Shown here one piece after another: positions 32,430 to 42,080 of a DNA stretch of 64,000 bases. The position numbers were made by a program, and so were the translations under genes. Location of the stretch: NCBI GenBank assembly GCA_017591395.1, contig WEDG01000754.1, positions 19,986 to 83,985 on the forward strand. Reading direction: 5' to 3'. The notes beneath the pieces are model-generated. The model had not been told where the DNA came from. It ran no database searches and saw only the letters and a program-made list of their open reading frames with translations. Source of the DNA: Schistocephalus solidus (taxonomy: Eukaryota; Platyhelminthes; Cestoda; Diphyllobothriidea; Diphyllobothriidae). Numbering within the stretch: the stretch's first letter is position 1; each line of letters begins with the position of its first letter.

Positions 32430-32932
32430 GAGAGAAGTCATTGTAGAAAAAAAGGGATTATACTCGTGATTTTTAAGTCGGTAACACCAACTCATCGTCA
32501 GACGATATGAACAGAGGAAAAATTAAAATGGTCAAGCGCGACAGGACAGTGACGGGCTGACAATTAATGTGCGAGAGGGGGTGGGTACATAATAACGGTT
32601 GTATTTGGGGCAGGGGTGGGAGCGAGGGAGAACTTTTAAGACTCTGCGTTGGACGGGAAGTGGAATGGCGATTTAATAGAACTTCAGGGGAACGAAATTA
32701 GCGATCGTCAATATGGGGTGACGACAGAGGTCATTGTGCGATGTTGTAGGTGTTTAGGGGATGCAGCTGTAGTTCACCGTATCTGGGGCAGGAGGTGACG
32801 AGTGGGTGAGATTCTTTATGGTCCGGCATGAGTAAGTGGTTAATGTTAGGTCGTGGGCGCAGGTCCGTGAGCCGGGCACGCCGACCTTCATAATGAGCGT
32901 GCAGACCGAAATGACAGTTGATGTTGATCGTG
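32430..32932 (-). mobile_element. PLE3 3' end, copy 2 (C-terminus, UTR, tail)
   Basis: The minus strand reads a PLE C-terminus, STININCHFGLHAHYEGRRA and RLTDLRPRPNINH (PLE2 equivalent: CINRHIDLDATY), then a UTR and the tail ctgacgatgagttggtg...cttaaaaatcacgag (CTGACGA complement at 32,495-32,501). No RT remains. Confidence 0.72.
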
Positions 32933-32939
32933 CTAGTGT

Positions 32940-33565
32940 CAGGCTTCGAGAAATTTTCACGCCTGTTTGTTGATAGCCATGGCCATAACTGCAGGTTAAT
33001 CCCAAAGGAAACAGTGGGCTGGCACTATAGCACAACCAGCATCAACCGTGATGTCAATTTAGACGCTCATTACGAAGGGCTGTGTATCCGACTCACGGAC
33101 TTGCGCCCGCAACCTAACATTAACCGCTAATTCATGCCGGACCATGCAGAATCTCACACTCTCGCCACCTCTGTCCCAGATACGGTGAACCACAGCTGCA
33201 GCCCCTGACACCAACAACATCAGCATCCCGCATTGAAGACTGCTAATTCCACGCCGTGCAGTCCTATAAAATCGCCATCCCCTTCCCCTTCCACGCAGGG
33301 AGCCGCAACAGTTCGCCCTCACTCCGTCCCCCGCCCCAAATCTAACCGTAATTATGTTCCCACCCCTCTCCTCCCCGCCTCCTCCCCCGCCCCAAATCTA
33401 ACCGTAATTATGTTCCCACCCCTCTCCCCCACGAGTTGCTAGCCTGTCACTGTCCTGTCACGCCTGGCCATTTTACTTTTACTCTGTTCCTTTCATCTGA
33501 CGACGGGTTGGTGTCATCGGCTTGAAAATGCACGAGTACAATTCGATTTCTCAGACGAGCCTTCT
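32940..33565 (+). mobile_element. PLE3 3' end, copy 3 (head to head with copy 2)
   Basis: The plus strand reads IPKETVGWHYSTTSINRDVN and LDAHYEGLCIRLTDLRPQPN to a stop near 33,130, then the UTR and the tail ctgacgacgggttggtgtcatcgg-cttgaaaatgcacgagtac (CTGACGA at 33,497-33,503, GAAA at 33,524). With copy 2 it forms an inverted pair whose 3' ends point outward. Confidence 0.75.
33331..33425. repeat. Short tandem duplication in PLE3 copy 3
   Basis: The segment gccccaaatctaaccgtaattatgttcccacccctctcc appears twice with a Pro-codon-like ctccccgcctcctcc linker. Copies 1 and 2 have it once. Confidence 0.85.
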
Positions 33566-34985
33566 CCCTGGAATCGACTATGGCACAGGCATTGTGAAAC
33601 GTTTTACAAACAAATGAACGTAAAAGATGATTTACGTAAAATACTTGCTGAATTCTTAGTCCGAATGAGAAGCACGAGTGGATGCATAAATGGCCACCAC
33701 CCGAAAAGACGGACAACGTTAGATAAGGGTGATGTCTGAAGCCAACACTGAGCTTCAGTTAGTTTTTTGCTAGTGCGTACTTTTGTGGAAAGTGCCCGCA
33801 TAACTCATTTTCGATCACGCCAGCTTCACACACTAATAAAAAAAAGTAAATCCGTCGTAGATAAGCAAGCGCGCCTGGGTGACATAAATATGCATTATAT
33901 ACTCGCTCCCTCAGTACACAGACGTAACTACATCAGTTAGGCTAGAAAAGGCGCTGTTCACGCACTTAGACGACAACATATGGACAAAGTGACTATTTGA
34001 GTATGGTGTAAAGATCAAAGTTCACTTGCGTGAGTACACAAACAATGGTGCTCGGTTTAAGTGCCACAACCACATAAATGGCCTACAGCAAGGATATGGG
34101 TAGCCCAAGACAAAATTTTCGAAAGGGAAGTAGGGTTCTAGAACTTCAATAAAAAGCTTATGAGTACAACCGGTAACAAAGGAAATGAAATGAAAACTTA
34201 TATCGGATGAAAATAACAGATAGCTAACCAGGAGTGCATAGTCAGATGCCCGAGACTTTTTAGACCCCTGTGGATAGCCACACGAAATCTCTGAGATAAC
34301 AGAGAAACAGGGTAATATCTAGTGGGAAGAACGGGCAAGCGCTCTCGCATAAACTATGAACAGTGAGAGTTGGAGGATGTCATGAGGCGGTATAAGGACA
34401 GGCAGGATGTGGTGAGGACGTTCGTGTAGGACAGAAGATTCCGATGAAAGGAACAACGTGCTTATCTTTTGAACTCTGTGGGCTCTGTTGTATCGGCTTT
34501 AGTTCAGCTTGGCGGTGCCGTGATGCCGGAATATGACTGCGACTGCAGCCGATGAGATTTTAGGACCGATAGCGATCCCGATGAACAAATATTCCGATGA
34601 GGACTCCTCCCGACGGAAATCTACAGGTGCTACTCGCCAGTATTAACCAGCCGGTTTACACGACTTAATGACCCAAAATTTGCGAAAGAGAAGCCCTGCC
34701 CACAGATTGGATTGGCACTGCTGCTTTCCCGATCTGCCGGTGGTACAGACTTCTGCAAAAGATCTATTTTGGTACAAGTTTTAACACTGCCATAAAAGTC
34801 TTCGCAGTCCCTCTCCTAAATCAGTAGCTATTTTATTAGGAAGTGCGGCTAAAAATGGATCAGCATGACTCTTGGTCGGGAAGAGGGAGTGTGGTTTCCT
34901 TGTTGGCTTCATCGAACACTTTCGTCAATAGTCCACTTTTCGTCTGCTTTAAGGAATTGGCCTCCATTAGTAACCCTACCTCTCT
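33566..34985. other. No recognised feature (intron)
   Basis: No coding motif or repeat partner is found. Confidence 0.45.
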
Positions 34986-35240
34986 GACAGACAGTTCGAC
35001 CAGCGTAGTCCGACGATGTCCACCGTATGCTCCATGTGAAAGTGGAGCAGGGACGGTGACATGCGCGTGATTTAGTTTAAAGTGATAGAAGCCTTGCACT
35101 GCAGCTACCGCACTCTCCTCCTTCCCCACCTGAGCCCGGTGTCAAGAAAACCGGAGGCGGGAGAGGACGCAGGTGGCTGGCGCGGCCGGGTCCCCTAAGT
35201 CCTAGCTGCCCTTAGGCGTGCCACCACACCTCCCATGTTC
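34986..35240 (-). repeat. Rep-A 3' half
   Basis: In reverse complement: ggtgtggtggcacgcc, gcgccagccacctgcgtcctctcccgcctccgg, ttcttgacaccgggctcaggtggggaagg, gagtgcggtagctgcagtgcaagg, cgcgcatgtcaccgtccctgc, atcgtcgga. Oriented opposite to most copies. Confidence 0.78.
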
Positions 35241-35284
35241 AGCATTTATTAGCGGAGCACAACCCGAATAACACATGTCATGCC

Positions 35285-35345
35285 CTGATGTGGCCCCCGT
35301 GTTGGTCCAACGTATCTACCACGTGGCCCGTTTATGGGGCACACC
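35285..35345 (-). repeat. Rep-A 3'-flank fragment
   Basis: gttggtccaacgtatctaccacgtggcccgttt matches the window start and, in complement, 2,858-2,892. Confidence 0.45.
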
Positions 35346-36614
35346 TCTCTGACAGGACACGCTGCAGACGTCATACAAATGCAACTAGCACGGTTGCTTA
35401 GACCTTACTATTGCCGACAGGGCAGCAAGTCCGTGTGGATGTTGAAGCCGGTGGCTTTATGTGGTATCATATTCGGCCACTGTAGTGTGCTCTCAATAAC
35501 ACAATTCAATTTGTCATAAATTGGGATTTTCAGCCTCTTTTAGAGGACCACCAGTATGAAACAAAAGGTTTTGAGCCGTGTAGTAGGGGTCTTGACAACA
35601 CTGATCGACTGGTGATGGTGAGCTCCTCTGAATTAATGTATAATGCTGCATCTCAGGTATGTATGAAGTCAGTGGTACTCCTCAAAGAGGGTGATTGCCT
35701 CAGTCAATGCAGTCGGAGACATGTGCGTCGTTCCATTCAGTGGGTAACTCCTAGTGGATATCTTCTGTTATCTTTTTAGCAGAGCTGTGAAAGATTAATT
35801 GGACTATCAGAGCAACTATGTGCTAGTGGCTTCCGTCCCACTGCATGAGATCGGTCTTAATACAAAGGTATCAATAGACGAAGCTTCTATTGTAACTAGC
35901 GCAGGCGGATTATATTTATTGTCTGAAAATATGCGATCGATAACCCTCTGTGGAGAGACTAGTGTTGGGAGCACAATTTTACAAATGCACCCTCCTCACT
36001 CCCTGAGGTTCGGGTCGCAGACATGTGCTGTGGTGATTTCAAGGAGCTGTCGTCTGAAGTGTTACCCTTGTTTAGACCAGCACTAGATACGCGGTTGCTA
36101 ACTAACGAAATGGAAGGAAGTGGAAAAGCCTACTTTAACGGGGGCCCATGCTCTTATGATCTATGTCTTGCATATCTGTCGTGCGCGCAGGTAGAATTTT
36201 ACTGTGAATTCTGCCGCCAATCGGCTGCAAGCTAGTGGCAGTTATTCGGGATGTTGTCGCCCTGTGAAATGCATTCGGTAACCACAAGCACAAAAACGGG
36301 GTTTTGACAAGTGTAAAAAGTTTTTGTGGAGAAATTTCACAGTCCATGTCGGGAGGTGAAAACTATAATTTTATTGTGAAGCTAGATTGTGAAAGTGATA
36401 TCACAATGATGATAAAAGCTAACATTAAAATTCGGTGCTACAAATGCAGAAATACTACTCGATGTGTACGATATATAGAAAAGGCATTTTGAGGGATGAA
36501 AGGGCAAAATGCATCCATTTTCAAGTCTATTAACTGTTTAAAAAAATGATAAAGGACAATAAGGTTAAAATAAAACTCCTAGGTGGCAGTATTGCGGTAA
36601 TTTATGTGACTTAC
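35346..36614. other. Intron 3 sequence, no recognised feature
   Basis: Short frames only. Composition becomes more AT-rich toward the exon 3 side. Confidence 0.45.
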
Positions 36615-36814
36615 ACACGAAAACAAGTATTTCCGAAAACCTGTCTGCATGTGAAGGAGACCATGAGAAGGGAATTATCCTGGCGTTTTCGCTTCTCCTC
36701 ATAGCCCTCCAGAATATAACGACGACGACAGCGAACATTTCCACTAGCAGCGAAGCAGGAAAGGTTAACCGTGACATAGCCGATTTTGTGAAATGACTTC
36801 CCGCCTTTTGCCTC
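36615..36814 (-). CDS. FAM102/EEIG-like protein, exon 3 (NT-C2 signature)
   Basis: This is the most diagnostic exon: 200 nt, 66 codons plus two bases (residues 89-154 and part of 155). The acceptor is strong (tgcttctcttattccag|GAG) and the donor ideal (CGTGT|GTAAGT). The peptide begins EAKGGKSFHKIGYVTVNLS and carries the NT-C2 signature: KGG, K-[IL]-G-[FY]-x-x-[VL]-NL, then FA-SG, a basic run, LEGY and RQDNS, and ends GNTCFR. Human EEIG1 has the same blocks in the same order (KGG, LGF, LNLAEFAGSG, LLEGY, RQDNS, GDPCFK). The split codon GT+A joins to PPEDM of exon 4, matching the family's CFKTPP. The basic RCRRRYI in place of the family's shorter RCCLL may be a lineage-specific change in the membrane-facing part of the C2 fold; that last point is inference. 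Confidence 0.88.
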
Positions 36815-37387
36815 CTGGAATAAGAGAAGCAAAAACGTTTACCTGAAGGATTAAATAGTTAGTATCTGTAAGTATGCAAATGCTCGTAAGAAAAACGCTG
36901 TAGGTTTCTTGGTTAAAGTTTATAGCCCAGCAAATGAACAGGTGAAGTTCAATGAGGATAATAAGCTTGTTCAATAGATCCTAGTTGCCAATATGAGCGT
37001 GAGTCCATCTCCAGAAAACACGAAGTAAAGCAGGAAAAACGTTAGCCATTTAAGTCTGTTGTTTTATAAAATAAAGGTGCGCCAATGGGTGATATACAAT
37101 GTTTCATTTTTTCCTTGGAAACCTGAAACTTAATCTGATGCATTAGTCACTATTCCTGCCATCTAAACAACTGTTTAGTTAGATATAAAATTAAAATACA
37201 ATCGAACATGCACCGGTCATACGATTCAGACAAAGAAATAGGCTTCCGATTATCTTTTAGATTGCATTTAATGCAATCAATGCGATCTATAGATCGCGAA
37301 AGTATATTAAACTTTATTCCTGTTATGGGAGCTTTGGCACTTATAAATAAACACATATTTTTCTAAAGCACGGCTTTTGGAACAAAC

Positions 37388-37508
37388 CATTCGCACTGAA
37401 AATTTCACTTTGCAATTCTCCAGGAGGTTTGTCACCGGATCAGTTCTCATGCTGCAACGAAAGGTGTGAACACTGTTCCACGGAACTGCATGATTAACCA
37501 CAGCAACC
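37388..37508 (-). CDS. FAM102/EEIG-like protein, exon 2 (NT-C2 domain, middle)
   Basis: This exon of 121 nt starts after the acceptor ttgacttttttag|G and supplies the last base of codon 48, then 40 codons (residues 49-88). The peptide ...AVPWNSVHTFRCSM...TNLLENCKVKFSVRM follows the family pattern W-x-x-x-F-T-F-x-C-x-M ... GLLDPCVFRVSVRK, with the Trp, the Phe/Cys pair, LL, the second Cys and the SVR ending kept. The donor is ATG|GTTTGT, phase 0, which is weak at +3/+4. Exon 2 to exon 3 reads SVRM-EAKGG against the family's SVRKELKGG with no gap. That fit is the best evidence for this donor. At first sight the Trp-Asn-Ser stretch resembles the C-terminal 'WN-LP' box of LINE proteins, but the whole exon aligns to FAM102 rather than to any LINE. 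Confidence 0.82.
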
Positions 37509-37552
37509 CTAAAAAAGTCAATGAAGCCAATCGGGTTAACCTTGGACTATAC

Positions 37553-37695
37553 TGTCTGGAACTTCTCACATTCAAAAGCCGAATCTTCGTAAATATTACA
37601 GCATTCACGTAAGGCACAGCCATTAAACTGTGCAAGTGAACAAAAACCTCGAACTGTGACCGTTTCTTTTTGTTTGCAACTGGAACGCAGGTCAT
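37553..37695 (-). CDS. FAM102/EEIG-like protein, exon 1 (start of NT-C2 domain)
   Basis: This exon encodes residues 1-47 and two bases of codon 48. The chosen ATG at 37,695 gives MTCVPVANKKKRSQFEVF, close in length and in its basic KKK stretch to the family's N-terminus. An in-frame ATG ten codons upstream (37,725) is the alternative, and a tttag inside that stretch could even be a splice acceptor in a 5' UTR. Recognisable family features are the KKK-x-x-QF start, the first C2 strand, AVPYVNAVIF (family: AVPFVNGVLF) and the KIRLL motif (family: KVRLL). The exon ends ...SSR-CA|GTATAG, a modest splice donor, followed by a 44-nt intron. The same reading frame runs on into the intron without a stop for a while, so an unspliced reading cannot be dismissed from ORF length alone. 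The homology to the family on both sides of the intron favours splicing. Confidence 0.8.
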
Positions 37696-38021
37696 TGTTC
37701 GGCAACTGAGCCGTCTAAAGACCATTCGACGGAAAATAAAAAGAACTATGTCATCGCACAGAAAATAAGCAATTCGACCGATCCAAGCAAAGCGCTTGTA
37801 AAACAACTGACTAAAACAACTGTTTTAAAAGGCGATGAAAATACTTGACAGATTTTTATGTGATTCAATTCAATTGATTTTGAGGAAAATAGGCATGGGC
37901 CTTTGAGTACACTATCTTTAACGTGAAATTTTATGCAGTGTACAGCGAAATCATGTAAGTTGCAAAAGTTCAAAGGCCACCATAAAATATGATTATTGGT
38001 GCGTGAATCTCGAGGGTTAAG

Positions 38022-38520
38022 TTAAATCCCCCATTGCTCTGGCTCATTTTGGAATATAAAACTGTCGAGGTTCCTTTTAAAGCTTTCCAGTGATGGTGAC
38101 ATCACAACGTCTACATGGAGGGCATTCCATGGTGCGACCACTCTGACAGATAATGTGAACTTGCGTACATCCAGTCTCGCCAACTGGACGAGCCGTTTCA
38201 ATGGGCGATCTCGGAGATAGGTCAGGGCAGCAAATTCAAAGATATCGGAGAATTCCAGGCAACAATCCAATCCCTTCACAATGTGGAATGTCTGCAGGAG
38301 ATCCCCGCGCATTTGCATATAACTCAAAGGGAACTGATTTAGATTTGTTAGGCGGGTGCATATGGAAAGTAGCTTTGACTCACAGCCATTATGGTGGCTC
38401 TCCTTTGTTCTCTTTCGAGACAGTTCTGTTCTTAAACTGTATAGCGTCCCAGACTTGTACAGCATACTCCAAATGCGGCATAACGAATATTCCAAAATCT
38501 TAGCGAACCGATCACCATCG
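38022..38520 (-). pseudogene. CR1/Jockey-like LINE, RT C-terminal fragment
   Basis: Open frame with the LINE C-terminal landmarks QFPLSYMQMRGDLLQTFHIV, GLDCCLEFSDIFEF, LRDRPLKRLV and FTLSVRVVAPWNALHVDVVM, ending ESFKRNLDSF and NEPEQWGI plus stop. A second, more decayed copy of this 3' end is at 57,090-57,310. It lies just upstream of exon 1 of the host gene and on the same strand. Confidence 0.82.
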
Positions 38521-38574
38521 GCTAAACGTCTGAATGTAACTCCACCTTTACGTTAATGTAATAAAAATTTCGTT

Positions 38575-39068
38575 ACAGAGGATTTGGGCAAAGTAGAATT
38601 GTTAAATTCGTTTTTTGCCAACCATTTTACCATTGAAACTAGCCTCTTTCCCTCAATTCCTCTGGTTTGGGTGCTGACTCCGTTGAAGCTCTCTTCGGTT
38701 CTGATGGCGTTCACAGACTCTGAATCCTGTGCCGGTCTTCATGCTGAGGGCAATATTGCTGGCTCTGCAGACCCCAATCGGCTTATTTCTCAGTCGACAG
38801 CGAACAGCCGCTAGCCGACATACCTGCTGGTGCAGAATATCGGATCCGTAACACTGAATGGAGAGGTTCTTCACCGGGCACCTGTGTTAACGCGTCCCTG
38901 TCCTGAACTTTAATTACTCAATAAGCGGCAGTTTTTTCTCCTGAAAACACCTGAAACAACGATCAGGAGTTTTTTTTCACTGTCAGCTTGACCCTCTACT
39001 GTATATATTTTTTTGACCTTGCCGGTCAACTGGCAATAAATAAATTAAAATTAAATTAAAATTAAATT
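38575..39068 (+). mobile_element. LINE-F remnant: linker stub fused to 3' UTR
   Basis: VELLNSFFANHFT (pre-RT linker style) is followed after 38,670 by the LINE-F 3' UTR, shared with 53,300-53,700 (gaagctctcttcsgttctgatggcgttcac, gtcgacagcgaacagccgct, cgacatacctgctggtgcagaat, tggcaataaataaa). The tail is a short attaaa-type repeat. The whole RT is deleted. Confidence 0.8.
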
Positions 39069-39074
39069 CACTTC

Positions 39075-40650
39075 TAACAACCATTAATTTCTCGCCTTCA
39101 AGTATTCAACAAGAAATAACTCACCTAAATTTCATATTCGGTTGGAACTGAAAACATTCCTAACTCACTTATTAAACAGTTTAGATATTTTCCACCTTTA
39201 CTTAGCAAATTATTCTCAGTATTTCTCGACAACGGTTTCTTCCCCGCTTTTTGGAAAACTTTTATTACAATACCAGTTATTAAATGATGTTGCCACCCTC
39301 ACATTCATAATAATCGCGGTGTTCATAAAATGCAGTATCTCTTGCTAAACTCTTCGAAAAACTAATTGCAAAACACTATGATTTTTTTCATAAGTACTCA
39401 AATTCTCAACTTCAACATGGTTTTTTTTACCGGACCGCTCTTGTGAAACCTGCTAAATTTCTTTTCTAAATCAACTAACCTCTCTTTATTATGAGCCTCT
39501 ATCTGTACTAGTTATGTATTTTGATCTAAGTAAGGCATTCTATAAAAAGTCTCGTAGACGACTTCTATCTAAAGTAGAAGCTATAGGATTTCGTAGTCCC
39601 CCTACTAACTTTATTTTATCATACCTTTTTGACCGAAAACAAAAAGTTTTAGTGGGATCCTCATACTCAAGTGCTACCCCGATTGTGATTGGTGTCTTTA
39701 AAGTTACCGTATTAAGTCATTTTTTTCTTACTTTACATAAATGACATCACATCGATACGTAAACATTCTCAAACTTGCATGTATGCTGAGGACCTTAAAT
39801 GCGTTTATTACTTCCCTAACTCGACGGCCGAACGATGCCTGGAACAAATGTATTCGAAATTAAACGCTCTTTTGGCGAGAAGCTCCACATAGCTAATGGA
39901 GCTCTCACCTTAGTGTCGCTTTGTGTGTTGTGGGCGTGTAAGGCTGCCACAACCTGTTCTTTTAAAAAGGTTGCCCTATGACTGAATGTTCCTCCATCTA
40001 CACCAATAAATTATATCTTTCGCCTCGTGCCGATCGAATTATGGCCAAAGCTGTTCCGATTTGGGGCTATATACCTTTTAATTTCTACCTTACTTAAATA
40101 AAATCAAGATTTTATCTTATGTTTGTACTTGTCATTCTAGAATTTTGCTGTGCTTTCTTCGGTTATATGAACGAATCTTGCCGTTCAAAAATTGAAAATA
40201 CTCAAAGACATTTCCCTAAAAAACCTCCTGTATCCGACTCTTCCAAAAACTGCCAACCCAACTAGATGCTAGCTGACGATGCTAAAATTATTTGGGTCAG
40301 TAGACTAGAAACAGGCTTTTGTTGCCTTTTTCGACTAAATAATAGCTCAAATCTCCCAAAGCTTTATGTCGATATCCCCATTAGTTATCCTTATAACCTT
40401 AGAAATTCTGCACTGCTTATACCTCCTCCTACATCCTTCACGTGTAAAGGCTCTCTTTTCATTGCTTCTAGGCAAATATTTCTTTGGAATAACTTGCCAA
40501 TTTAAATTAGGTCGTTAACTTGTCCATCCGCATTCAAGCGAAGACTGCACATTTATCTTCACACTTACTCTATATACGTTTAATTAACGTATATATTAAC
40601 GTACATATTTGGATGTACACATTCGGACGTACACATTCGGCCGTACAAAG
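39075..40650 (+). pseudogene. CR1-like LINE, decayed RT and C-terminus
   Basis: Readable pieces across frames: SLIKQFRYFPPLLSKLFSVF, DNGFFPAFWK, VMYFDLSKAFYKKSRRRLLS (motif A), AIGFRSPPTNFILSYLFDRK, VLVGSSYSSATPIVIGV (motif B start), CMYAEDLKCVYYF (motif C, Ala-Glu-Asp) and the C-terminal YPYNLRNSALLIPPPTSF with IFLWNNLP. Many stops. A 14-15 bp degenerate tandem (acgtacacattcgg) sits at about 40,600-40,645. Confidence 0.78.
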
Positions 40651-42080
40651 TGTAAAATGCTGCTGCTTCGTTAGATATTTTCCATCATCAGATTTCAATT
40701 CTGGATCCTGATATGCTGAGGGTTCAGGTCCGCTGACGCCTGTTCTGCAGCTTTTGTTTCATGTGCATTAGTGATCAAGAATGAAGCATATCGATGTTTC
40801 ATTATCTCATTTTGAAATGCTACTGCAGTATTAGCCTACACTACCACCTTAACTTATTTTCCTAAGCAGTTTTTTTCACCTACCATCTTTTTTAAAATGG
40901 TGGCATATTGAATTCTGCTTCCATTTTCAAGGTAGGAGTTTTTTCACTGCCTAATTTCGAGTTCACTATTAATTTCAAAATATCGCAAAATTTTGAACTA
41001 ACAGGACAATTTCTGCATACATTCTGAAATATTTGTACATTTTCTCTGCACACATTGTCATAATTTTATTTCGTTACTAATTTTTGTTCAGACTGTGCCT
41101 TGCCGGTGCAAATCAAATATAAATTCCAAATTCCACACCAAAATGGTCCGTCCGATTGCGTGCAACACAGCCGTTTCACGCTTCTTCAATCTCGAGCAGT
41201 GAGAGGACAGTTATAAGGTGGTGGTCATCATAAAAACGTCCTTTTGAGTTTTGACGTCTTGTATCTTGTATATTTTAAGGGTTTAATAAATAAATTGTAT
41301 AGTAAGGCCCAGAGAGCCCGTCATTAAAAACTTAGTATTGCAGTATAAATAAAGCCAAAGTGGATAATTGCTGCACTATGTGAACAGCCAAAGTAATAGC
41401 AGAAATAAGTAATATGGTAGGCATATCCGATATCCGATTTGCCGTTTTTATAACAATAGTCAAAAATCTTTCGCATATAAGGTGATTTAGAAAAGAAGCA
41501 GTAAAAAAATCCTACGTTTTAATCGGAAGCGGAGTTCGGCGAGCCACCAATTTAAAAAAAAACTAGAAGAAAAAACTGCTTCACTAAAAAATTGATAGCT
41601 AAATGCAATGCGATAGTATTGTGATGTTTTTGACAACGTATGAGGGTTCGGAACGCTCCTTGTTGGGTGGGAGATAATATAGCAGTCAGATCTACTGTTT
41701 ATAAACACCAGTGGAGATTAGAGAGGAGGAACTAATCGTGGACACCAGGGTCAAAACGAAGAGGGGACAGTAGAGGTCATGAGATCATCATCGAGATGCG
41801 ACCTTGCTGACTGCATAGACCACCAACAAAAAAGACGAAAACATTAGAGCCTGCCACGATCATAAATAGATCTAAAAGACCATCGTCAGGGTTGCAAAAT
41901 CGAAGGAAAGTATCAAGGTTGTCAAGAGTTGGCAATGCTAGTTTAAAATGCGGGACGAAAAAAAGAATGCGAAAATTAACTCTGCAGAGGATGATGGAAA
42001 TATAATTAGAGACCAATATAATATCAATGGAGCTGCCTCAAATACCAGGAATACCCATTTTCCAAAATCCAAAAGTTGGG
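40651..42080. other. AT-rich, no recognised feature
   Basis: No motif is seen except short AT runs. A minus frame at 41,777-42,016 may be trailing LINE-D sequence. Confidence 0.4.

Larger units (their letters stand above)
15719..37695 (-). other. Whole gene span: FAM102/EEIG-like gene, six coding exons
   Basis: This is a minus-strand gene reconstructed from six exons. Exon end and start phases fit at every junction: 2+1, 0+0, 2+1, 1+2 and 1+2 bases. The summed coding length is 2,169 nt with the shorter exon 5, an exact multiple of three, giving about 722 residues. Exons 1-3 and the start of exon 4 encode an NT-C2 domain as in vertebrate FAM102A/EEIG1, a lipid-binding type C2 fold found in cytoplasmic adaptor-like proteins. 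Introns measure 44, 573, 4,754, 7,179 and 7,258 nt; the three long ones hold the transposons annotated here. The family call is firm for the N-terminus. That exon 6 belongs to the same mRNA rests on phase, strand and coding style only. No promoter or poly(A) signal could be placed with confidence. Confidence 0.8.

Noticed and set aside
37388..37508. Reading HAVPWNS as the C-terminal WN-LP box of a LINE
   Set aside because: The whole 40-codon block aligns to the FAM102 C2 domain and joins exons 1 and 3 without gaps.
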